A stretch of DNA of 47,130 bases, taken from NCBI GenBank assembly GCA_022821775.1, contig JAJECY010000282.1, positions 1-47,130 on the forward strand. Reading direction: 5' to 3'. Below the pieces are notes generated by a model. The model had not been told where the DNA came from. It ran no database searches and saw nothing but the letters and a program-made list of their open reading frames with translations. Below, in pieces: positions 40,242-47,130 of this stretch; within the stretch, counting starts at the first letter, position 1, and every line of letters begins with the position of its first letter. The position numbers and the translations under genes were made by a program. Source of the stretch: Acidobacteriota bacterium (GTDB lineage: Bacteria > Acidobacteriota > Terriglobia > Versatilivoradales > Versatilivoraceae).

Positions 40242-40465
40242 CCCGGGAGCGCGGGCGTCCCGCCCGCATGCTATCCCGTTGCCTGCCGCTCAGTTTCCCC
40301 GCGATGCAGCACCCGCCCACCCTGCCAGCGGGAACGCCATGGGCTCGGCCGAAGCAGAGTCCTGGCGCCGTTGCCGGTCGAGCCGAGTGGAGGAGTTAGC
40401 CGAGGCTTTGCCAAGACTTGTGCGGGCGGGACGCCCGCGTTCCCGGGTGGACTTCATTCCATAAC
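40242..40465. repeat. Inverted pair of GC palindromes (copies 5 and 6), REPIN-like
   Basis: The cores at 40242-40268 and 40421-40447 are reverse complements with one difference and enclose about 150 bases. The right half (40347-40465) aligns without gaps to 27017-27135. The gap 40115-40518 holds only repeats and no gene. Confidence 0.8.
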
Positions 40466-40518
40466 GTCGTCGCAGCGAAGCAGCTCCATCGGTCTTAGTA
40501 TGTATCTGTGGTTCGTCT

Positions 40519-41758
40519 TCAAAAACGATCTGCAGTTTCTTCCTCGAAGTTTCCACCCGACGCCACCCATCCCTCCGACAGGACCTCGGCCTGTTCCAGC
40601 ACGGTGCGGGTCGCCTTCTCCTGCTTGTCCGGCGGGTAGCCGTGCTTGCGCAGGATGCGCTTGACCAGCCGGCGCAGGTTGGCCCGGACGTTCTCCCGCA
40701 GCGTCCAGTCGATGGTGACATTGCCCCGCACCGTGTCGACCAGTTCGCGGGCGATGTCGCGCAGGGTCTCGTCGCCGAGGACCTGGACGGCGCTGTCGTT
40801 GGTCTCTAGGGCGTCGTAGAAGGCCAGTTCCTCTTCCGACAGACCCAGTTCAACCCCCCGGGCGCCGGCTTCCCGCATCTCTCGGGCAAGCCGGATCAGC
40901 TCCTCGATCACCTGGGCGGCCTCGATGGCGCGGTTCTGGTAGCGGCGAAGGGTCTGCTCCAGCATCTCCGCGAACGAGCGCGCCTGGACCACGTTCTTGC
41001 GGCGTCGGTCAGCAAGCTCGCCCTTCAGCAGCTTCTGCAACAGCTCCACGGCCAGGTTGCGGCGTGGCATCCCCCGCACCTCGGCGAGAAATTCATCGGA
41101 GAGGACGGAGATGTCCGGCTTCTTCAGCCCGGCGGCGGCGAAGATATCGATGACACCCTCGGACGCCACCGCTCGCGAGACGATCTGGCGCACGGCATGA
41201 TCCAACTCCTCCTGCTTGCGCACCTGGCGTAAACTGCGCTTGGCCAGCACCGATTGGACGGCCTGAAAGAAGGCCACCTCGTCGCGGATGCGTAGCGCCT
41301 CCTCATGGGGAACGGCGAGAGCAAAGGCCTGGGAGAGCTCGCGCACCGCCCGCAGGCAGCGCTCCTTGCCGTTGTCCTGGGCCAGCATCACCGCCACCGC
41401 TTCCGACTGATCGAGCGCCGTCCTGCCGGAGCCGCTTTCGGTGTAGGTCGCCAAGGCCCGTTTCAACTCGTGGGCAAGTCCTACGGAGTCCAGCACCAAG
41501 CCGCCAGGCTTGTCCTTGAAGACCCGGTTGACGCGGGCAATGGCCTGCATCAATCCGTGGCCTCGCATGGGCTTGTCCACGTACATCGTGTGCAGGCCGG
41601 GGGCATCGAAGCCGGTCAGCCACATGTCGCGGACCTATACCATCCGGAGTGGTTCGGTAGCAGCGCGGAACCGTTTTTCCAGTCTTTCCCGCCTGGGCTT
41701 GTTGCGAATATGCGGCTTCCAGTCGAGCGGGTCGGTGGCGGAACCGGTCATCACCACC
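40519..41758 (-). pseudogene. Type I restriction enzyme R subunit (HsdR), C-terminal remnant
   Basis: Only the last ~410 residues of a subunit that is normally about 1000 long. It begins abruptly as [20 protein letters not shown] directly after the mntA stop. It then shows the second RecA lobe ([20 protein letters not shown]), the motif VI region [17 protein letters not shown], and the helical C-terminal domain ([20 protein letters not shown] ...). The N-terminal nuclease and the Walker A helicase lobe are absent. An in-frame TAG at 41635-41637 replaces a residue between LRMV and VRDMW. Both defects make it non-functional. The tail ends near a repeat at 40493-40520. Confidence 0.88.
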
Positions 41759-42079
41759 TTATTCCTCGTTCTCAACCAACACTTCATGCTCATGTTCGAT
41801 TTCTCGATGAAAGCTCTGCGGCAGGCGCGCCCAGTCGCGCGCTTCCACCAGGAAAGGAATGGTGGAGTTACGTAGTGCCTCCTCGAAGTCGGCCAGCCGC
41901 GAGAGGTCAATCTTGGTGAGGCCAGAGCTGCGTAACACGAGGTCCAGGTCGCTCCCTTCATGGCTTCGACCACTGACGCGACTGCCATAAGCCCACACTT
42001 CCACGCCGGGCAGATGCTGGCGCAGCAACGCCTCGATCTGCTGGCGGTGCCTCGGCGACAGATGAAGCCGCTCAGCCAT
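41759..42079 (-). CDS. mntA: MntA-type nucleotidyltransferase antitoxin
   Basis: A 106-residue minimal nucleotidyltransferase. The signature is [20 protein letters not shown] followed by DLVL, i.e. GS-x10-DxD, with both metal-binding Asp residues. In characterised HepT-MntA pairs this enzyme inactivates the HEPN RNase by adding AMP to a tyrosine of its active-site motif. It overlaps hepT by 8 bases, indicating coupled translation. Length and motifs are complete, so the pair looks functional even though the surrounding restriction genes are broken. Confidence 0.9.
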   Translation of the reverse strand: MAERLHLSPRHRQQIEALLRQHLPGVEVWAYGSRVSGRSHEGSDLDLVLRSSGLTKIDLSRLADFEEALRNSTIPFLVEARDWARLPQSFHREIEHEHEVLVENEE

Positions 42080-42494
42080 CTTCCGCCTCTTCGATCACCT
42101 CGGCCAATGCCCTGGCATCGGATAGAAAGTCGGGTAACAGCTCCAGCGTGGATTCGGCAAAGGCTTTGCCGTAATCGTGCGCGTTGTCGTTGCGATTGTC
42201 GCGGTACTTCAGCCAGCGCTCGCAGGCGTCCAGGTCGATCAGGTCATGCTTGGCTGCGTATCGGAAGAGATCCTTGAATACAAGGCGATCCGCCTGGCGG
42301 TTGCTGGCGAAATAGGCGCCCAGGCGCTTCTTCAGCAGCTTTCCGCTCTGCTCCAGTACGATTTCAAACTCCTTGACGCAGGCCGCGCGATAGATGTCGT
42401 AGGTAATGTCATTCGGGTCGCTACGCTTGAGTTCGTTAAAGGCGCGCTCCAGCGTATCGAGGCAGCGCCTGAGGAATTCCGTGTTGATGTTCAT
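42072..42494 (-). CDS. hepT: HepT-type HEPN toxin (HI0074-like nucleotidyltransferase partner)
   Basis: A 140-residue all-helical HEPN protein. The RNase motif R-x4-H-x-Y is visible as RNDNAHDY near residue 101, with the Tyr that MntA modifies in known systems. Other segments ([38 protein letters not shown]) match the HI0074 substrate-binding family. The ATG at 42494 overlaps the stop of the hsdM remnant (ATGA), so the pair was once part of an hsdM-hepT-mntA-hsdR operon. The toxin should cut RNA when free of MntA. Confidence 0.9.
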   Translation of the reverse strand: MNINTEFLRRCLDTLERAFNELKRSDPNDITYDIYRAACVKEFEIVLEQSGKLLKKRLGAYFASNRQADRLVFKDLFRYAAKHDLIDLDACERWLKYRDNRNDNAHDYGKAFAESTLELLPDFLSDARALAEVIEEAEDG

Positions 42495-42640
42495 ATTCCC
42501 TCACCATGTCCAAACCCCAAATGCTTCAGGTTCTTCTCTATGGCTGAATCCAGACTCGTGGCTTCTGCCTGCTGCTCTCGCCACTGGGCGGCCAAGCGCT
42601 TCATCTTGTTCTCGAACGGCTCGCCGGATCCCACCTGCTC
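42491..42640 (-). pseudogene. Type I methyltransferase subunit (HsdM), C-terminal remnant
   Basis: Immediately upstream of hepT and in a frame ending with TGA at 42493-42491, about 48 codons read SGEPFENKMKRLAAQWREQQ and then AEATSLDSAIEKNLKHLGFG. This matches the C-terminal helix of HsdM subunits (GEPFEEKM..L...L.EQ...S..LE..I..NL..LGYG). No start codon or ribosome binding site precedes it. It abuts the vapC stop at 42645, so the upstream ~450 residues have been deleted or replaced. Confidence 0.78.
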
Positions 42641-42644
42641 CGGG

Positions 42645-43064
42645 CTACGGAGTCTCCCGGGCGCTGAAGGGATTGAACACCGGAACGCCGGTCGGCTCGA
42701 AGTGCCTGACGTTGCGGGTCACCACGGTCAGACCGTGCTCCAGCGCCGTGGCGGCAATGATCAGGTCCGCCCTTTCGTGCCCCAGGTCGCCGGACAGACG
42801 CCCCAACCGGCGTGCCGTGGGGACGTCGACGTCGAGAATCCGGTCGCCGTACCAGGCGAGCACCCTGTCAAGCCAGATGGATAGTTCCCGGGCGAACGAT
42901 GGGTCGCGACGCTGCTGTTGGGCGATTCCACGCTCGATTTCGCCAATGGTCACTGCGCTCAGGTACAGGTCGGCCGTCCGTTGGGCTCCCAACCACCGGA
43001 CCGCCTCCGGGTGGCGCTCCCGTCGTCGCAGCGCCGACAGCACGTCGGTGTCAATCAGGAACAT
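42645..43064 (-). CDS. VapC-type PIN-domain toxin
   Basis: A 139-residue PIN toxin with MFLIDTDVLSALRRRERHPE at the N-terminus (catalytic Asp), AVTIGEIERGIAQQQRRD (Glu), and GHERADLIIAATALEHGLTV (Asp). VTRNVRHFEPTGVPVFNPF is the characteristic end of the Phd-linked VapC group. The ATG at 43064 overlaps the antitoxin stop as TGATG; a GTG one codon earlier is less likely. The last codons (RETP) run directly into the hsdM remnant, so the module's insertion point is here. Confidence 0.92.
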   Translation of the reverse strand: MFLIDTDVLSALRRRERHPEAVRWLGAQRTADLYLSAVTIGEIERGIAQQQRRDPSFARELSIWLDRVLAWYGDRILDVDVPTARRLGRLSGDLGHERADLIIAATALEHGLTVVTRNVRHFEPTGVPVFNPFSARETP

Positions 43065-43318
43065 CACAGGTCCAGCGGGCGGGTCGGTAATCGCAGTCTG
43101 TCGAAATCCCGGTCATCCCGCGGGATTTCCAGCAGCAGCCCGGCCAGCGTCGGCGCATTCGCCTTCTCCAAATGGCACAGGCGCTCATACTCGTCTGCCG
43201 CCAGCACGACCACGGCGGGCCTGCCCCGGCGGGTCACCCGCTGTGGAGCGCCGTCGAGGGCGGCATCGACCACGGCGCTGAAGCGGTTTTTTGCGTCTTG
43301 CAAGGGCCAGTCGGTCAT
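43064..43318 (-). CDS. Phd/YefM-family antitoxin
   Basis: An 84-residue antitoxin starting MTDWPLQDAKNRFSAVVDAA. The Phd/YefM fold (PQRVTRRGRPAVVVLAADEY) is followed by a flexible C-terminal toxin-binding region. AGGAG lies seven bases before the ATG at 43318 but directly abuts the ATG at 43324, so 43318 is the more likely start. It is coupled to the downstream VapC by TGATG. The module probably represses itself through the palindromic site just upstream. Confidence 0.92.
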   Translation of the reverse strand: MTDWPLQDAKNRFSAVVDAALDGAPQRVTRRGRPAVVVLAADEYERLCHLEKANAPTLAGLLLEIPRDDRDFDRLRLPTRPLDL

Positions 43319-43329
43319 CGGCATTCTCC

Positions 43330-43355
43330 TAGCTAGACTATCTGGCTAGATTGTA
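43330..43355 (-). promoter_or_regulatory. Promoter/operator of the Phd-VapC module
   Basis: Reading the minus strand, TACAAT (43355-43350) could be a -10 box, followed at once by CTAGCCAGATAGTCTAGC, with CTAGC half sites that also form the inverted pair CTAGC...GCTAG on the plus strand. This is where a Phd-type repressor would be expected to bind. Confidence 0.5.
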
Positions 43356-43494
43356 CTCTGGACGAGGGGCCGCCTCTACTTGCATTACGACGTTCGTGAC
43401 AGCGCCAAATGCGGCAGGGGACAAGCGTGTTGAGGCTTTGGATCGTGGGTCCGGCTCGCCTTCTCCTGCTTGTCGTTCAAGTATCTGCGTCCCG

Positions 43495-43716
43495 TTATCC
43501 GGCGACAGCCGCCACCTCGACTACTGTTGCTGTGCACTGCGGTTCCGGCACCGGCTCACCGTGTTCGCGCAAGCTCTCGATGTGAAACTCGATCGCTTGG
43601 CGCATCTCCCTGACGGCTTCCTCCCTGGTAGCTCCGGTTGCGATGCAACCGGGCAGGTCGGGGACGTAGGCCGCGTAGTTGCTTGGCGCCTTTTCGATAA
43701 CGATCGTATATTGCAT
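43495..43716 (-). CDS. hicB: HicB-type antitoxin
   Basis: A 73-residue antitoxin with the partial RNase-H fold of HicB (MQYTIVIEKAPSNYAAYVPD, LPGCIATGATREEAVREMRQ, AIEFHIESLREHGEPVPEP). It lacks the C-terminal DNA-binding domain present in longer HicB proteins, so regulation may be weak or by another factor. It starts 7 bases after the hicA stop. Confidence 0.92.
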   Translation of the reverse strand: MQYTIVIEKAPSNYAAYVPDLPGCIATGATREEAVREMRQAIEFHIESLREHGEPVPEPQCTATVVEVAAVAG

Positions 43717-43723
43717 CCTTGGT

Positions 43724-43915
43724 TCACTCCTTCAGTCTGGATTGCTTCATGATGCTGTTCCATGTCCCCGGTGGAAGATCGTCATTGGGCTTCCCAGCGA
43801 TGGTCACGGTTCCCCGAGTGTCGGGGTGCCGAAACTGGCGATGACTTCCCCTGGTCCGAACCAGTCGCCACCCGTTCCGCTCCACCAGCCGAATTGCATC
43901 CCTCACTTTGGGCAT
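43724..43915 (-). CDS. hicA: HicA-type mRNA interferase toxin
   Basis: A 63-residue double-stranded-RNA-binding-fold toxin. The catalytic His is in RTRGSHRQFRHPD, followed by the strand TVTIAGKPNDDLPPGTWNSI, the classic HicA ending. It precedes hicB, the usual order. It should cleave mRNA in a ribosome-independent way. Both genes appear intact. Confidence 0.93.
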   Translation of the reverse strand: MPKVRDAIRLVERNGWRLVRTRGSHRQFRHPDTRGTVTIAGKPNDDLPPGTWNSIMKQSRLKE

Positions 43916-43931
43916 GGCTCGGTCAATTCAG

Positions 43932-44117
43932 TCAACAGTGGGACGTTAGCCGACAGAAAATGTTAACCACATATGGTCCCGGAATCGTCAACATCAATCC
44001 AGGCCATCGCCAACCGCTCCAGCCATGCTTCTGCAGAAGGACCTCGGGGATTCGGATTCCTTTGGAGTTGCCAATGGTAATCAGCTTGAGGTCTCTGGTA
44101 ATTCGTCCTTTACCCAT
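43932..44117 (-). pseudogene. Truncated AbrB/MazE-type antitoxin
   Basis: From the ATG at 44117 the frame reads MGKGRITRDLKLITIGNSKG then IRIPEVLLQKHGW, the N-terminal hairpin domain of an AbrB-type antitoxin. It then changes to WSGWRWPGLMLTIPGPY, which fits no such protein, and stops at 43932. The domain's second half and the toxin-binding tail are missing. No toxin gene follows. It is best seen as a broken module next to hicA. Confidence 0.7.
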
Positions 44118-44219
44118 TGTCAGGGGCACAGTAAACAAGTAACCGTAACTACAACTAGTGACCCTCTCGCACGTTGAATCGCTTGATTGACGTGCCGGAG
44201 AAGTGAAAATCGTACCATA

Positions 44220-46280
44220 ATGGGCCGTCGGCTGGGCGGCCTGACGCGGTTGCGTGATTGGGGGCAGGTCTTGGCAAAGAAACCAAGAAAGGCGAAACGG
44301 AAATCCCGTGCGGGGTCTCCTCCCCGTGGGTCCCGATTCTCTTTCGGTGACCGGCGCCTCTGGGTTCCTCTGCTGCTGTTTGTCGCGGTCGTGGGCGTCT
44401 ACCTGCCTTCGGTGGATCATGGGTTTCTCTACGACGACTACGAGGTGATTCTCTCCAACGCTCCTTTACGTTCGGTTCAGGATCTTGGGCGCATTCTGAC
44501 GGAGAGGCACTTCCTGACGCTCCCCTACTACCGGCCGGTGGTGCGCTCCTCGCTGCTGCTGCAAAGATCCCTCCACGGCGACCAGCCGGGGCCCTTTCAC
44601 CTGTTCAACGCCTGCGTGGCCGGGTTGATCGCCCTCATCGTCTACGCCCTGCTACGGCTGCCGGTCTTCGGGTTGCGGCCCCGGTGGGCGTTGCTGTCCG
44701 CGGCCGTTTTCGCCTTGCACCCGGTGGCTTCCTCCTGCGTCTACCCCATCGCCTCGGGACGAGAGACCCTGCTGCCGGCCCTGTTCGTCCTGATGGCCCT
44801 CTACTGCTTCCTGCGGCCCGGGCCATGGTGGCGGGTGGGTGCAGCCGTCGCCTTCGCTTTCGCCCTGTTCGGCAAGGAGCAGGCGGTGGTCACCCTGGCG
44901 GTGTTCGTCCTGGCCGACGTTCTGGGGCTGACCTCGGCCGCGCCCGGGCGCAGCCTCCGCCGCTGGGTGGTCCGCTACTGGCCCGAGGCGGCCATTGGCG
45001 CCCTCTACTTCTCCATTCGCCACTTCCTGTTTGCAGGCGGGGAGTATCGCCTGGGAGACCTGGGACAGTTCGCTCTCTCCTACCTCTACGCGCTGCAGGT
45101 GGTGACCGTCCCCTTCTGGGAGATGGTTTACGAGCCCACCGCCCGGGTCTGGTTCAGCCCCTGGCGCCTGGCCGTCGCCCTGGCCATTGCCGGCTGGGCG
45201 CTGTTATGGATCCGCCGCTCCTGGCCCGCGGTTCGGAACCTGACCTGGTTCTGGCTGGGCTGGTTTGTTCTGACCCTGCTGCCGACGGCCAACCTGCTGG
45301 ACCAGGAGGCCCCCTTTGCCGAGCGCTACGTGTTTCTGGCCGCGCTGGGCCCGCTTGTTCTGCTGGCCCGGGTTCTCTCCAACCGCGAGAAGGATGGAAG
45401 GCCGAAGCTATGGACGGGCCTGGCCGTGGCGGTACTGCTGCTGCTGGCCGCCCAGACCGTCGCGCGGGGCGCCTATTATCGGGACTACGAGTCCTTTTGC
45501 CGGCAGTGGGTCAAGACCGACCCCCGGTCGCTCAACGCCCACAACAGCCTGGCGGTGGTTCTGACCATGGACGGCCGGTTGGAAGAAGCCGGCCGTCACT
45601 ACGAAGAGGCTCTCAAGATCGCGCCCGCCAATCCCCAGGCGCGCAGCAACCTGGCCAACCTGCGCCTGCAGCAGGGGAGAATGCAGGAAGCCCATGATCT
45701 CCTGCAGGAAGCGTTGCGCCTGGACCCCGACTCCTACGCCACCCACAACGCCCTGGGGGCCCTGCTGCTGGGCCAGGGCAGAATCGAGCAGGCCATTCCC
45801 TACTTCGCCCGGGCCATCGGCCTGAACTCGGAAAACCAGCAGGGGCACGCCAACCTGGCCAACGCGCTGGCCCACCGGGGCAACACCCGGCAGGCCGTCC
45901 ACCACTACCGCGAGGCGCTGCGCATCCATCCGGGCCTGGCCCACGTGGCCAACCGCCTGGCCTGGATTCTGGCCACCGATCCCGACCCGGCGCTGCGGTC
46001 GGGCGTAGAGGCGGTCGACCTGGCCGAGCGCTTCTGCCGGCCGCCCAATGACGCCAACCCGATGTTCCTGGACACCCTGGCGGCGGCTTACGCCGAGACG
46101 GGACGGTTTCCTCAGGCGCTGGGAACGGCCACGCGGGCCGCATCCCTGGCTTCATCCATGGGCCGGCGCGAGCTGGCGGACCAGATCCGTCAGAGATTGG
46201 AGGCTTACCGGGAGCGCCGCCCGGTTCGCTACTCCGAGATTCAGTGGAGAACCTCCGGCACTTCCTTGCGGCACGATTGA
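44220..46280 (+). CDS. TMTC-like membrane glycosyltransferase with C-terminal TPR repeats
   Basis: A membrane protein of up to 686 residues. After a basic N-terminus (AKKPRKAKRKSRAG) come about ten membrane segments. The first loop carries HGFLYDDYEVILSN, the acidic GT-C-type motif of TMTC/PMT O-mannosyltransferases, and a later loop carries DQEAPFAERYVFLAA. From about residue 430 there are four or five TPR units (NAHNSLAVVLTMDGRLEEAG, EALKIAPANPQARSNLANLR and similar). Eukaryotic TMTC proteins have the same two-part plan. The start is uncertain: ATG at 44220, or TTG at 44271 (MAKKPRK) with GGGGGCAGG upstream. A role in O-glycosylation of exported proteins is inferred only. Confidence 0.82.
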   Translation: MGRRLGGLTRLRDWGQVLAKKPRKAKRKSRAGSPPRGSRFSFGDRRLWVPLLLFVAVVGVYLPSVDHGFLYDDYEVILSNAPLRSVQDLGRILTERHFLTLPYYRPVVRSSLLLQRSLHGDQPGPFHLFNACVAGLIALIVYALLRLPVFGLRPRWALLSAAVFALHPVASSCVYPIASGRETLLPALFVLMALYCFLRPGPWWRVGAAVAFAFALFGKEQAVVTLAVFVLADVLGLTSAAPGRSLRRWVVRYWPEAAIGALYFSIRHFLFAGGEYRLGDLGQFALSYLYALQVVTVPFWEMVYEPTARVWFSPWRLAVALAIAGWALLWIRRSWPAVRNLTWFWLGWFVLTLLPTANLLDQEAPFAERYVFLAALGPLVLLARVLSNREKDGRPKLWTGLAVAVLLLLAAQTVARGAYYRDYESFCRQWVKTDPRSLNAHNSLAVVLTMDGRLEEAGRHYEEALKIAPANPQARSNLANLRLQQGRMQEAHDLLQEALRLDPDSYATHNALGALLLGQGRIEQAIPYFARAIGLNSENQQGHANLANALAHRGNTRQAVHHYREALRIHPGLAHVANRLAWILATDPDPALRSGVEAVDLAERFCRPPNDANPMFLDTLAAAYAETGRFPQALGTATRAASLASSMGRRELADQIRQRLEAYRERRPVRYSEIQWRTSGTSLRHD

Positions 46281-46373
46281 CCTTCATGTCCCGCCGCTCC
46301 CTCCCCGATTCGTGGTACCCTTAGCCGCCCTGTCGCGCTTGGGGATTCACGACCAGGGAGGCCCCCAACCCCC

Positions 46374-47054
46374 ATGAAACACTCCGTTGCGTTCCTTCTC
46401 GATGCCGACAACACCTTGCTGAACAACGACCGCATCCTGGCGGATTTCATGGGACACATCGAGCAGACGGTGGGCCACCAGGGGAAGCAGCGCTATTGGG
46501 CCGTCTTCGAGGAGTTGCGGGACGAGCTGGGATACCACGACTACCTGGGAGCCCTGCAGGGCTATCGCAATCGATATCCGCACGAGCCGCGCCTGATGTC
46601 GATTGCCTCCTTCATGCTCAACTATCCCTTCGCCGACCGCCTCTACTCCCGGTCGCTGGAGGTGGTGCGCCATCTGCAGCAATGGGGCACGGTGACGATC
46701 CTCACCGACGGCGACATGGTGTTCCAGCCTCGCAAGATGGAGCAGTCCGGATTGGCGGAGGCCGCCGGCGGCAACGTGCTGATCTACGTGCACAAGGAAG
46801 AGGAGTTGGAGGACGTGGAAAGGCGCTATCCGGCGGACCACTACGTGTTGGTGGACGACAAGCTGCGAATTCTGACGGCCGCCAAGAAAGTGTGGGGAAG
46901 CCGGGTCACCACCGTCTTCCCCCGTCAAGGGCACTACGCCCTGGACCCCGAAATCCTGGCTCAATATCCCCCGGCCGACCTCAGCCTCGAAGGGGTCGGC
47001 GACCTGCTGACCTGCGAGTTGCCGGCCCTGATCCAGGCGGGACAGTCCTCCTAG
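46374..47054 (+). CDS. HAD-superfamily hydrolase
   Basis: A 226-residue HAD protein. Motif I is AFLLDADNTLLNND with both Asp residues (10 and 12), motif II is VTILTDGDMVFQPRKM, and motif IV is HYVLVDDKLRILTAAKKV. The helical cap lies between residues about 20 and 90 (type C1). The motif III lysine may be in VFQPRKMEQSG. Homologues are annotated only as HAD family hydrolases, and the substrate is unknown. The gene lies 93 bases after the TMTC-like gene on the same strand. Confidence 0.85.
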   Translation: MKHSVAFLLDADNTLLNNDRILADFMGHIEQTVGHQGKQRYWAVFEELRDELGYHDYLGALQGYRNRYPHEPRLMSIASFMLNYPFADRLYSRSLEVVRHLQQWGTVTILTDGDMVFQPRKMEQSGLAEAAGGNVLIYVHKEEELEDVERRYPADHYVLVDDKLRILTAAKKVWGSRVTTVFPRQGHYALDPEILAQYPPADLSLEGVGDLLTCELPALIQAGQSS

Positions 47055-47084
47055 CCAGGGAGCGCCTCAAGATCTCCAGGCCTG

Positions 47085-47130
47085 TCTGAAACAGCAGAAA
47101 AAAAGAGTTGTCCACGAAGACACACGAAGG
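47085..47130. repeat. Dispersed repeat copy at the right edge
   Basis: The sequence starts TCTGAAACAGCAG, runs through an A-tract and ends GTCCACGAAGACACACGAAGG. It matches the repeat at 40110-40141 and is the reverse complement of the TTCGTG-type repeats at 3197 and 16295. It may continue beyond the window. Confidence 0.6.

Noticed and set aside
40242-40447. Possible CRISPR or integron site next to the defence genes
   Set aside because: The same palindrome occurs far from the island and as inverted pairs, so a REPIN-type element explains it better.

Overview
This is a GC-rich chromosomal window from a free-living bacterium. The gene mix points to Acidobacteriota or a similar soil or marine heterotroph: an S46 dipeptidyl peptidase, many secreted Tat or lipoproteins, TPR proteins with a carboxypeptidase-regulatory-like domain, a DUF1080 protein, PD40 propellers, a TMTC-like membrane glycosyltransferase, and dense GC-rich palindromic repeats. 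The phylum is an inference; there is no rRNA or other firm phylogenetic marker.

Layout. 1-8058: metabolic and envelope genes (a cut-off NHL propeller, a zinc alcohol dehydrogenase, an Nramp-like transporter, MsrP, an S46 peptidase, a phytanoyl-CoA dioxygenase-type enzyme). A candidate small RNA unit with its own promoter and terminator lies at about 6886-6985. 8134-10996: core genes, with tRNA-Pro(GGG), surE and tRNA-Pro(CGG) packed together, then a MerR regulator and the ribosome GTPase Der. 11227-26933: mainly plus-strand housekeeping and metabolism (methyltransferases, QueC, a TPR protein, CysE, a DUF1080 lipoprotein, BioA, a PD40 lipoprotein, a 3-methyladenine glycosylase, a mannonate-dehydratase-like enzyme, two HAD phosphatases, and a large acyl-activating/ACP/acyltransferase fusion). 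27233-29732: an isocitrate/isopropylmalate-type dehydrogenase and an FAD amine oxidase. Between them is an AT-rich stretch with three copies of a TACTAT-N4-ATAGTA palindrome.

30058-38522 is a block of exported proteins that looks like a carbohydrate or glycoconjugate utilisation locus. It holds two homologous Tat-exported glycosidase-like proteins flanking a CehA/McbA-type PHP metallohydrolase and a sialidase-family double propeller. A 120-bp inverted-repeat element sits on the start of the propeller gene and appears to supply its ribosome binding site.

38578-44117 is a decayed defence and toxin-antitoxin island. It contains two VapBC-type pairs, HicAB, HepT-MntA lodged between the tail of hsdM and the tail of hsdR of a dead type I restriction system, a MazE/AbrB-type antitoxin whose PIN partner is cut off after 28 codons at a dispersed repeat, and a broken AbrB antitoxin. 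The window ends with a TMTC-like TPR membrane protein and a HAD protein.

Several intergenic repeat families run through the window. A 27-bp GC-rich palindrome occurs six times, twice as inverted pairs about 210 bp long. There are also TTCGTG-rich repeats, TTTGCAAAATTC inverted repeats, and a large inverted element at about 22.8-23.2 kb. Several breakpoints in the defence island coincide with these repeats.
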